Made by a program: the position numbers and the translations under genes. Shown here piece after piece: positions 50,147-61,600 of a DNA stretch of 64,000 nucleotides. Source of the DNA: Rhynchonema sp. JSB1_4 (lineage: Eukaryota > Nematoda > Chromadorea > Monhysterida > Xyalidae); the NCBI GenBank assembly GCA_030248065.1, contig JASAMV010008978.1, forward strand, positions 145,775-209,774, read 5' to 3'. A model generated the notes under the pieces. The model saw nothing but the letters and a program-made list of their open reading frames with translations. It was not told where the DNA came from and searched no databases. The stretch's first letter is position 1. Each line of letters starts with the position of its first letter.

Positions 50147-50594
50147 TACCGTAAAAACCTAAATAGAAGGGGGGGCTCTATTAACTCACTGACCCCATTT
50201 TGGGGGGGCTCTATTACGGGGGGGGGCTCTATTCCGGGGGGGGCCTCTATTAATTCACTGACCCGAACCTGAAAAATTGTTCCCAAAAATACCCCCAAAA
50301 ACCTCTAAAAAGGGGTTTGAAAGGATGTTTTTTTCGCTTGTAATTGCATTTATTCGTGTCTATTCGTCAATAAGAGGCGTATTATGTGCTCTGAACGAAC
50401 AGCAAACGTGCATAAATGTACCTGTACACCACTATCAAGCCTTAATACACTGCTGTATAGGGGATGTTACTTAGGGCTTAGGGGGGGCTCTATTCCGGGG
50501 GGGGCTCTATTAATTCACTGACCCCTTTTTGGGGGGGCTGTAATTACGGGGGGGGGCTCTATTCCGGGGGGGCTGTATTTAGGTTTTTACGGTA
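50147..50594 (+). mobile_element. Short inverted-repeat element, CCGTAAAAACC family, copy 2
   Basis: Ends TACCGTAAAAACCTAAATA and its perfect reverse complement; 448 bp, against 447 bp for the copy at 1122-1568, with nearly the same interior. Confidence 0.87.
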
Positions 50595-50998
50595 GGCGAA
50601 AAATCGCGCGCTGCGCGCGAAATTAGTGTTTTAGCCCTCATTTTCTTCAGTATTTAGACATAAAAAATTTCGGTTTCCAGATGACCCCCCCCAAGTGGTA
50701 CGACCCCCCCCCCTAGCTCGGCTGGTACAGTAGGTAGGTTGCCGCCCCGCATTTTGGGTGGTACAGTAGGTTGCCGCCCCGCCTGGGTAGCTACACCACT
50801 GACGGTAGGTAATGTTGATTGCAGGCAGGCTTGTTTGGTGGTACAGTGGGTTGATTGCAAAGGCCTGGGTATGGGTAGCTACACCACTGCTTCTTTCTTC
50901 AAAACTGAAAAGATCAAGAACTGGGAAATGTTACTGCGCGAAGCGCAAAAACTTTGAAAATTTTGGTTCAAAAAGTGGTAATTTCGTTCGAATTTAGG

Positions 50999-51440
50999 CA
51001 TACCGGGCCGGACCGGGCCGGGCTGCTCGGCCCGGCCCGGTCCCGCCAAATCTCCGGCCCGGCCCGGCCCGGTCGACCAAGTCCAAAATCGCGGCCCGTT
51101 TCCGATCTCTGAAATGTGTTGACGATAGATAGATTGTTCCCAGAATTTGTTGACATGACAATAGATAGATTTGCCCATAAGTGTTGACGATCGATAGATG
51201 AAATCAAAAAGTGTTGACGATAGATAGATGAATTTGGGGGGACCCCCCCCCACCCCCCCCCAAGTACTACCGTACTCTGCTCTGGTCCGAACTGTCGGGC
51301 CGGGCCGAGGTAACCCGGCCCGATTCCCACTCTGGTCTGTCTGTGTCTGTGACAAAAATCGGGTGAAAATCAGACCCTAAAAATCGGGCCGAGCTTTGTC
51401 CGGGGAGGGAGATTTCGTTATCGGGCCGGGTCCGGCCGGC
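50999..51440. repeat. GGGCCGG repeats surrounding GTTGACGATAGATAGA phrases
   Basis: Begins and ends with dense GGGCCGG / CCGGCCC units (about 51002-51090 and 51290-51440). Between them are four GTTGACGATAGATAGA-type phrases and a C run, matching 17305-17575. Looks like one composite repeat invaded by another. Confidence 0.6.
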
Positions 51441-51597
51441 CATTGCGACTTCTACTCTAACCAAAAACAAAAAAACAAACAAAAAACAATCTAAAACAAA
51501 ACGAACCAAAAATAACTTTTCTCTTTGATTGCAAAGTTCGGTCGTTGGTTATTCCCCCTAAAGTGTTGTCGTCCAAAAAAACACAACCGGAACTATT

Positions 51598-51754
51598 CCG
51601 CGACTTTTCAGGCCCGGAAGTTCAGGCCCGACCCTTCAGACAAAGTTTTTCAGGCCCAGCATGGTTGACCCATTTATAGGCTTAGGCTTAGGCTCCAGCC
51701 GGACCTGAATCGGCCGGGCCTGAACCTGTGCCCCGGGACTGAATCGTCGCACAA
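51598..51754. repeat. CAGGCCCGG foldback repeat, intergenic
   Basis: Fuller copy of the same family, starting CCGCGACTTTTCAGGCCCGG and ending GGGACTGAATCGTCGCAC, with several TTCAGGCCC units. Confidence 0.72.
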
Positions 51755-52655
51755 CCAGAACAGCCAAAAAGGTGGCGCACAACACGCTTTGTCAGTCGCC
51801 TGTGACTTATGTGGCTGTTCCAATGAATATCTGCAGTCCTCTCCAGTGTGAAAGTAACACACACTCAAGGCGACCACAAGTGAAACCTTGGCCAATTATC
51901 GGTGGATGGACCCGGCTATGCTCGCATCACGTACGACAGGAAATATGAAAACCTAGGATACTAAAAATGACGTGATCCGTTATGTGAAGTGTCTTTGTTT
52001 GTGACGGCAGTCACCCGGCAACAAAAAAATGATCATGGAATTCAAATCCAGAATCAAAACGACGACTTCCTGCGGTTCATGCACTTGCCCATTTTCAAAT
52101 TGTGATGCATCAAGTGGTGTTTCTTTACGAATACGGGCGACCTTTTAGACTACATCTACAGCTAGTCCATACGATCACCAAGCTTGGTGCACTGATACCG
52201 ACCGCCATGCTCATGCATTAATGGCAGATACTGCCCGCAAGTTGTGTCATGCTTCCTGTCACATAGCACCTAAAGGCACAACCACAGCAAACAAACCAGT
52301 TCATTCCAATGTAACAGCGCACAGACAGACACAATGTAAAAGGGCACGCGCCGACTCAGCTGGGTAAAACATTAGTCAGAGACTTGGTGCTCAAAAATGT
52401 CAGAGCGTTTGTTTGGATTTTTTGGTGACGAATTTTTTCACGATTGGTTGTTTTTTATTTATTTTGTCTGCCAATGTGAAATTCTTCTTTATTCTCAGGA
52501 TGAGATATCTAATCCATCGACAAGAAGTTTCTCAGGTTTTGCGAAAAATTCCAGATGTGAAAACACAATCCTAGTCAATTCAACCCAACCTCCGGGTGCA
52601 GCGGAGAGGCGCGCGTGTGCAAAGACAATCAGCCAAACAGCAAGAACGAACAAAC

Positions 52656-55600
52656 ATGCGCTACAAACGCGCGCTGCACGATTTCACGGACGAAAATTCG
52701 TCGTTCGTCGTCAAAACGGACGATTTGCTCGAAATACATGAAACTCAAGATCAATGGTGAGAAATATTTACAACTACTCGATTTTTTTAATAAAAATAAT
52801 AAAAATGTTATATTTAGGTCAATGGCATCGAGCATAGATGGCGAGTCTGTCGGTTGGATTCCGATCTCTCACCTTCGCGATGTCCGAATTCCGACCCTTG
52901 AATCCGACCAGCAGCTCGTTTGTGCGGTCGCGGACTACCGCGGTCAGGACAGCAACGATCTGACGCTCACCAAAGGAGCGATGATTCTAGGTTGGCATAT
53001 AATTTGACAGGAAAATATACGATTTTGAATGCTGATTTACCAACTGGTAGCGCAAATCGCAATGCAACGACTGTGATATCGGAAGTCCAACACCTTGATT
53101 GGCATGATAGCGCCCGATGAAAAATGCATTCCTGGAATTTATCCCGAGAAATCAGTTTCGCGTATATTTTCCTCTGCGAAATTTGTGGTCATTTTTAGAC
53201 CAGCCATGCACTTTTCTTATTTTTCAGTCACCACGTTTATCGACGAGAATTGGGCCAAGGGTCACCTGGTCAACGATAAGACCGGGAAATTGATGGGTTC
53301 TGCGGCAATGTTTCCTTTGAATCACACAATGCAGTTGGATGTGAGTTGGGTTTTTTCTTCTTTCTCTTGATTTTACGCTTTGAAGGTGCTTTGATGCACC
53401 CACGGGAATAAAATGAACTGTTCAACAAAACCTCAGCCACTCGGCATTAAAATGTCTGAATTTCTCGAAAATGAACACGTGGTCGATGGAACAACATACA
53501 TAAAGCTGACACTAGTTCAAATCACCAACTTCAACACACGCCTGAGTTTTCAGGTCGAATCTTCCAAATCCGTAGCGTCGTCCGGCAACGAAGCAGTTGC
53601 CACTGTCACGGCCACGATGGTCGCTCAGTTGCCGGAAGAAATATCGTTGGATGAAGGGCAAAAGGTGCGGAAGCACAGAGATTGGTCATGTCACGGTTCA
53701 GTATCGGGGCACAGGCTCAGGCCCGGCCACGGAGCCCCGGTCATTCAGGCTCGGCCGATACAGGCCCGGCTGGAATCTAAGCCTATAATTGGGTCAAATA
53801 TGCTGGGCCTGAATCGGCCAGGCCTGGAAAACTGGGCCTGAAAAGCTCGGGCCTGGACGTCCGGGCCTGAAAAGTTGCGGAATACATGTCACTGATGCAC
53901 TTGCACGGATGATGCCCTGATGCACTTTTCGGTTGTCTCGATACTTACAACCCGCCATTAGAAGCTACGTAACTGATTTATTCCAAACAATTTTATTTTA
54001 TGTGCAGGTCACAGTCTTGGAAGACGGCATCGATGGCATGTGGTGTCGTGTGCAAACTGCCGACGGCCGAGTTGGCTTGTGTCCGACCGGATTTCTCAGC
54101 GTCACGGGTTTGCAAAATTTGTTTCTTGAACTTTTTTCCAACAACAATTTGAAAGTTCATTTCTTTTATTGTATGTTTTCAGCCATCACAGCCAAATTTC
54201 AACGTTCACCGAACACTTCCCTGTCTGAATCCGGCTCCCGAGCGCGAGTTTTGTACGATTTCCGGGCGGAGAACGCCAACGAGCTTTCGATCACCGCGGG
54301 GCAATATGTTGAGATCATTGACCACGTCGACCAGGATTGGACCAGGGGTGAGATACTGATGTCGGACTTTTTGTGTGTTTTTTGTTTGGATTGATTTGAG
54401 TTACTGCGCTGTCTGTCGGACTTTTCGATGTACCACTGTCACTGTTCGAATGTGAGGTTACATTACCGCTCTATTGTCGTAGTCCTAGATGAAAAGTGCG
54501 CCTGAACGTGATATTACACAAGTTTAGGCTTCACCACAGCTCACGTAGTCATGTGAAATCTAACCCAAGTCTTGGCATAATTTGGTTTCATTTCAGGCTT
54601 AGGCTTACAGACAGCACTGACACCTGCTATGTTTCAAATACACCTGCGTCGTCCCAGTCTAAGCCTAAACCTGAAAAAAGTATAGCCTAACCCAAACCCC
54701 GACATGGAATCGAATATCCAATAGCGACGCGAGCTGTGCTGCAGCCCAAGTTTTGATCAGTCACTCTTGTTATCATGCCCCTCGGTCGGAAACATATCCA
54801 TTCAATCAAAAAGCACCCCATCTCCTGCCAAACCCATTATTCCAGGTCGTATCGGCGGTCAGACGGGCATCTTCCCGCGTTCCTACATCGAAGTGGTTGA
54901 CCAACATCAGTCCAACCTGTCACCTCACCAACAGACCAACGGTACCCCCGAATTATCACCCCATCTCACCAGTGGCACCCACAAATCCGTTGACGTGCGC
55001 GAGGTTTTGTTCGATTTCGCTGCCCAGGAAAGTGGTGACATCAATGCGCTCAAGGGGGACAGAGTCGATGTGGTCAAGTGGCTGAATGCTGACTGGGTCA
55101 TCATTAGGAGACAGGTACACTTTTATTTTCTGTCAAATCTGTCAAACTTGTCAAATTTTGGTGATCGCTTTTCGCTTGTTCCGGTGAGAACTCTGTGTTG
55201 CTCCTGCGAAGCATTTCATACAATGCCAACTTCAAGCCACCATTTCCCACAAGCGTTTTTTTAAAGTTTGAACCGCCAATCCAAACAAGCCATAGAAATG
55301 TGCATTTCAAGTTTTTGAATCCCGGTAAATGGGACCCACGAGCACAACATTTAAACAGGGCACGTGTGCTTCGAATAACATTTTTATCGTTTCTTCTGCC
55401 TCGAATTTACGTACCCAGGTGGTGTTTTTTGTAGTTATTGTTTGGAGGATAACAATTCAGTGACAAAAAATGCGCTTCATTGCAATTTAAAAAGGGATTA
55501 ATGATATTCCGATCGTGTGACCTTCAGGCCGACGGCACCACCGGTCAGATTCCCGCCAATTTTCTCTCCAAAACCATCAAGCAACAACAACACTCGCCAC

Positions 55601-58600
55601 AACCATTCTCCACGAGCCACCAACAGAACGGTGCTGTGCGATGGGGACAGGATAACGATGCATTTGGAAATGTGCCAAAATCCGTTAGGTCAGTTAGTGT
55701 TTCCTCCTCATGAGTTTTGGATCCTCCTCCGAACCTTTTGCTTCGCCTCATTTTACCTTGTGCGCGTGGCGCATCCACCCAGTCGTTGTCACAATAATTA
55801 TTGCCGAACTTCGGGTGATCAAATCGGTGCAGTCTTTCACTGGTCACGTGATTATTGGCATAAACACTGGAGATCGAGAGTGCCCAGCTTTTGACCAGCG
55901 TAAAAAAATTTCTCAAGAAACTTCAATTGCCATCCGGCAGCAACAAACAATCTCGAAATATATTATCGCAGAAGCAATAATAGTGACGTGACAAAGACGA
56001 ACCCAAATCCCATCTATTGTTTCCAGCATCGACACGTTTATGCGCACGAACACTGGCGATATGGACAGCGCTTGGAGCACTTCATCCACTTATGTGGGCA
56101 CTACACAAACTCGTGCCCAACAACCAACTAGTTCATTCGCTGATTGGGCGCAGGCCGACATGGGTGCGGCGCCCAAACCAACCATTCCGCAGCTGTCCGT
56201 GCAAAGGAAGGGCAGTGCTGCCAAACCGGTCAGTTTGCAATCAGACATACCCAGGGTGGCATTCGCCGAACGGTTGAGTGGAAAAGATGATAACTGAAAG
56301 TTGGTTTGAAAAATCGGTGGAATGGACACACGGTAGCGGTGAAACATTTTACGCGCTTGTTGTGGCATGATGTGCCTGTTTCCACTCAGCGCTCGACCCA
56401 AGTCTCCACTCAGCTTTCTACTCGACTCTTCATTCAACCTTCGTGAATTCCACCGATAGATCGCGACCAAGCATAAAGTCCGACCCTGTCTTATGCTTAT
56501 GATTGCGGTTACCTTTTACATTTTTTCATTACTGTATATTTAGAAATTTTTGCTCATGCCGCCAATTTCGACCAACTTGGGGGGTTGTGTTTTTGCGATG
56601 CATCTAATGAACAACTCGGCGAAATGGCGGCATTGTATAAGTAAATATCGAAGTTTGTTGATGCAATGCACGTGTCTGAACGCAGACGTGCTGTATAACA
56701 TCAGGTTTATAAAGCAACACGGAACAAATTGCCACAACGTCCTCATGTGCTGTGAAACATCAGCCATTTGGTTGATACGCTTATCGATATGCTCCTCCAG
56801 CTCAAGAGACTAAGGTGAAAGGCAATAACGCATTCCAGCCCCGCCCATCCGCCCCGCCAAGTGTGAAACGCGAAGCAGCCCCCGAACCTTCCGGTAAGGG
56901 ACCGAAACTGCCGTTTTCCCTGTTCGGCAAAGGTGCGGGTTCGGGCGAAGGGGGTGCTAGTCAAACTCGGGTCAAGATCATCAACGAGCTGGTCGACTCG
57001 GAGCGGGCGTTTGGCCGTGATGTTTCACTGGTGGTAAGTTGTACACGCACTTCGCGAACAGAAACCGTCCCGACTAGGGTTAGAGAGATGTCGGGTGTCG
57101 GCTGTCGGGTACTTCCAGATGTCGGGTGTCGGCTGTCGGGTATCGGGTACCCCCCCCCCCGACCTCTAACCCTAGTCCCGACCGACTTTGCCAAGAAAAT
57201 ATGTAGCTTTCCCAATGAGAATAATGCAAACTTGCCAAAATGGGGTTTATGTACCGTTTCTGGGAACGCGAGGCCAGCTCTCGCATGTGTTTCTGTCGTC
57301 GCGTGCCCATTTGTGTTTATTCGCACTGACGGTAACCTGGTGCACCACAGTTCTGTGAAAGTATCGATGCGGTGGGGCACGAAATGCACGACCCACGCGA
57401 CTTATATGCTGTCAAATGACACAGGTGCTGATTAACGATACGATTGTACGATATCATGCGTGCCCACAAGGCTAAATCGTATCGTTATTGATCTACCATC
57501 TTTTGTGCAAAGCACGTCCCCGGTACTGATTACTGCACCTTCTTTTCCATTCGTTTTTTCAGGTGAGCACCCTACAATCTGAACGGTCTGGTCGTATCAA
57601 TGCTGCCGTGCTCACAGCCGGACTGGATGACATCGCTGCCCTGTCGGCGCAGTTGCTCAATGATTTGATTGCTGAAATGGGTATGTGTGCCTGGTATTTT
57701 TTAATTCGTTGTTGTCATGAAACATAAGAAGTAACACTACGCCAACATGAGCCCGTTTTCGGAGGTTGCAGATTGATGAGTCATTCATACGTGGCTGCTG
57801 ATTTAGGAACTGTTACACGTTGTAGAATACGAGGTGGTGCGTGAGGATTTTCTCTTTCTACTCATTTTGTGGGCACAACACCTCCGAAATCGGGCTCGTG
57901 TTGGCGTCGTTTAACATCACTTATGAAACATGACGCATATTCAGACTTTACCGTATGAATGAGCCGCCTTTTTGTCTTCCTTACGCATTCCAATCATCGT
58001 CATAATGTTATGCCCGTTCCGTCATGTGTTCATCATACACTGGCTGCACGCCAAGTGATCGTTAGTGCGAACGCACCGAATGGCCAGTAATTGACTCCAC
58101 AAAGCCGCTGACGTAAATTAAGTCCACATGTCATTTGTAGGATCAGGAGGAACCAACATTATTAATATCCTGTGGCACTTGAAAGTCATGCGGTCTTGTT
58201 ATTGATGAAGCATAACAACGTGTGCAAGCGTCCACCTTGCAAAATCAGGATACACCCATTTGCAGCCAACGCAGACGAGCAACGTCTAATCGGCGGGGTG
58301 TTTGTGCGCAAGAAACATGAACTCCAATCCACTTATGATGCGTACTGGCCAAAGAGTGACATGGCCATGGCAATGTTGACTGAGGTGAGTGGTTGGCTGA
58401 CTGGCTGATGTTTCACTCTTGATGCAACAGCCACCGTGAAACGAAGAGTTTAGAATATAGCGAACGTGTGTGAATGAAATTGCATGGAGTGTTTTCAGTA
58501 TTTCGTTGGTTTTGTTACTATTTTGTGTCCGCTGTCGTTTCTTGGCATGCAAACAGTATTGCAATTGCAAAGCGACATTGATATCATTATTTGAAGGAAC

Positions 58601-61600
58601 TAAATGTTTCACGAATTGAGTTTAGGAACGATCAGATTGTAGCATTGGTGCTACTCGTTGGAGTTCCTCCATTAAGTAACGAAATCAAAAATTAACACGA
58701 AGTGACAACAAATTTAAAATACTGGTTCATAAATAAATTTCTAATCGAACACAGCGAACACAAATTTGCATTGCATGTACAGCGTTATTCCGCGAATTTT
58801 CAGGCCCGGAAGTTCAGGCCCAGTTTTCAGGCCCGACCGAATCAGGCCCAGCATATTTGACCCATAGGCTTAGGCTTGGCCTGAATCGGCCGGGCTGAAT
58901 GGCTGGGCCTGAACCTGTGCCCCGCCTGGGACTGAACCGTCGTACAACAGTACAGTGTACAATTATTGAAACTTTAGTCGTGCGCGTTTCACTGCTTTGT
59001 CCTGACACCCGAATTGGTTGATTCTGCTCGGTGTGCTCAAAAATAAAATTTGTTCGTTGTCGCGTTCGTTGTGTTCGTGACGAACGAGTGTAACTTCACT
59101 TTTATCCATTGCATCGTTTGATATAGTAAGTTTCTAGTTTCGATGCCTCATGCATTCTTACAGACGCAGGAAAACTCCCGTTCGAAGTCGAACCAGGCAA
59201 GTGTTGGGCTGGTGGCCTGCTTCGACTTCGAACGGAAGTTTCCCGGCGTCTGTAAAATTGCATGAGGCAACGAATTTAGAAATTTACTGTGTAACAGAAA
59301 AAATTTCAGTACGAAAACGACAAACGAGCGAGAGAAGCGTTGCAAGATTGTCTCAAACGAATGAACAAAACGGGCACGCATATTATTGACATGAACGTCG
59401 CATTATGCCGACCGGTGCAGCGACTGTTGAAATATCCGTTGTTTCTCGCCGAATTACAGAAGGTATGAGGTGCGGGTACGGTAAGTGTGCTTGGGTTACG
59501 GTACTTACAGTAACCCAGAGTCACCCTGATTTTCAAGGCAACACCACCGTCCCATCCCGATTATGCGAACTTGATTACGGCATTGGAGGTGATGTCGAGT
59601 TTGGCACAGAGCATCAATGAGACGAAACGGCAGAAGGAATTGGGTCAGTGCAATAAGTTTTTTTGTTTTTATGTATTCTTATGTTTTTTGTCGGTTTTAG
59701 TGCGTAACAACCAAGGTTGTTTGCTTCCCAGCGAAAGCGTTTTCATGGACTGCAATTATCAAAGCACCTAACACATTGAGAAACAAAAACAACGGAAAAT
59801 GTTTCGCGAAATCCATTTACCAACAAATGATTTCTTCATGCTTTGTTTCTGTAACGTACCCTAAAATGCAGAAAATGATCAAAGAGAAACCTTCTGAGCG
59901 CGCTGCTGACACATATATTTTAACATATAAGCAACGAGACAGAAGCGGTCTCAACTTGATGAAGAAACCGATGCACATTCTCACGGTCCATTTGCCGCTG
60001 GCGCAGTTCTGAAGCCAGCGAACTGATGTTTCACTGTGGACTTTAATACTACATAGTAACCCCGTGATCAATCGCAGTCCTAAAATACCGTCGCACCGAT
60101 GCACCCACCGTTCCCGAGCGTTTGTCCAAAATCAATCTTCATTCGGTGAAAAAGAAGAGCTCACGATTGGGTGTCAGATTGACCAGTACGATAGGGATCA
60201 CGCATTTGGTTCGTTTTGCGCGCATTTCGTACTTTAAAAAGTATGGTGTCTATTGATTCTCCTTTGGGCGATACCGGTTACCGTTTAGCGTTTACAACCG
60301 ATGGGCATGATAACACGCATAATATGATGGTTTTCAACTTGAACGTTCATATGTTTGTGTATTGATTCAACCCGTGGCGAACAACACAGTTTTTCTGCAA
60401 ATAAATTCTCAAATTAGCATCTTTGGTTTGGTGTCGTGACGTTTGTTGCGTTACTGCTGCTTGTCGAAATATAAATAAGACGATGAATCAATTTTATTTC
60501 TTCAGACGCGTGATGAGGAGTTCGAACGTTGCGAGACGCAATATCGGGGCATGACGCGTTGTGTGGAGGAACTGATGCGCGATGCACGTCTGTATTGTGC
60601 CAAACAGAGACAGCATCTGCAGGTGCGATGCACAGGGCGCCCTTAGTCATAGTGGAAAATGGAAATGGAAAAAATAATCTATGTCCAAAGTTTTCCATTT
60701 CCATTTTCCAATATGACTAAGGGCAAAATGGAAAATAGAAATGAAACAAAACATTTTCTGTGTGAAATCCGACCAATCGCTGCCGAGAGTTGAGTGGAAC
60801 AGAAAATGTTTTTGTCACATGTCAAAACATGACTGCTGCAGGAAATGTTTTATTTCATTTCCAGTTTCCATTTTCCAGTATGCCCTTAGTCATACTGGAA
60901 AATGGAAATGGAAAACTTGGACAAAGATAATTTTTTCATTTCCATTTTTCATTTTCCACTATGACTAAGGGCGCCCATAAAAGGGAATATTGGTGCTTGT
61001 ATTCATATTGTACCTGAGTTCTGACAATTTACGGCTCTGACTTGGGGGGGAGGCACGGGTGAATTCGTTTCATTCATACACTGTTACATTTGAGTCACTT
61101 GCTTGATGTGAGACCTTTTAGCAGTTGGGTACAGTGTTCAACGACTTCCAACAATCCCGTTCGAATAAATATCAACATTTATCTATACTTTTCGATGAAA
61201 TGATTGCTGGTATAGTGCTTCCTGCTTTTCTTGGTCCAAGGAAACGCGCGGGCCCGTGTTATAACTGAACTTCTAGTTGAGGTCGAGATTACAATTTCGA
61301 TTCAATCAGGCAGCTGGCAAAAACGTGTCATAGTTTGCCTGTGGAATCTAACAACAACAATGTTTCACATGCTCGCTGTGAGCTTTGTGCGTGTGCGCTG
61401 CCAGCATGTCAATGAAACATTTCACCATGTTTGCTGCTGAGTGTCGTGCTTGGATTAACAAGGACACATTCTTGATCTCTTTCATTGGTTTCTGAAATCT
61501 CGACCCCAAACTGGAGTTGAGTTATAACGTGTGGTAGCTTGTTTCCTTTGACTTGCATAAAAAGGAAACACTATAAATCCTGTTGGCCGGACTTTTAGGT

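Larger units (their letters stand above)
48216..50801 (+). mobile_element. CAGTGGTGTAGC element hosting five nested insertions
   Basis: Ends CAATGGTGTAGC and GTAGCTACACCACTG, flanked by ACAGTAGG (48208-48215) and ACGGTAGG (50802-50809), 7 of 8. Its own sequence (48650-48748, 50075-50146, 50595-50801) repeats the phrase GTACAGTAGGTAGGTTGCCG. Inserted in it are 48234-48641, 48757-49175, 49185-49592, 49602-50066 and 50147-50594. It appears itself to be inside another copy, because the same internal sequence occurs to the left (48018-48207) and a second right end GTAGCTACACCACTG lies at 50874-50888. Confidence 0.78.
46886..52655. other. Intergenic region RPS11 to Tuba gene, dominated by nested transposons
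   Basis: Beyond the elements listed, 47000-47280 is AT-rich without features, 50990-51440 holds GGGCCGG-rich repeats and GTTGACGATAGATAGA phrases, and 51755-52655 contains no recognised gene or repeat and must include the Tuba-like gene's 5' region. Confidence 0.6.

Noticed and set aside
56815..57435. 206-codon frame as an independent gene
   Set aside because: Only its first part (to 57033) is the DH-domain exon; the remainder reads through the donor and a transposon-like insertion.
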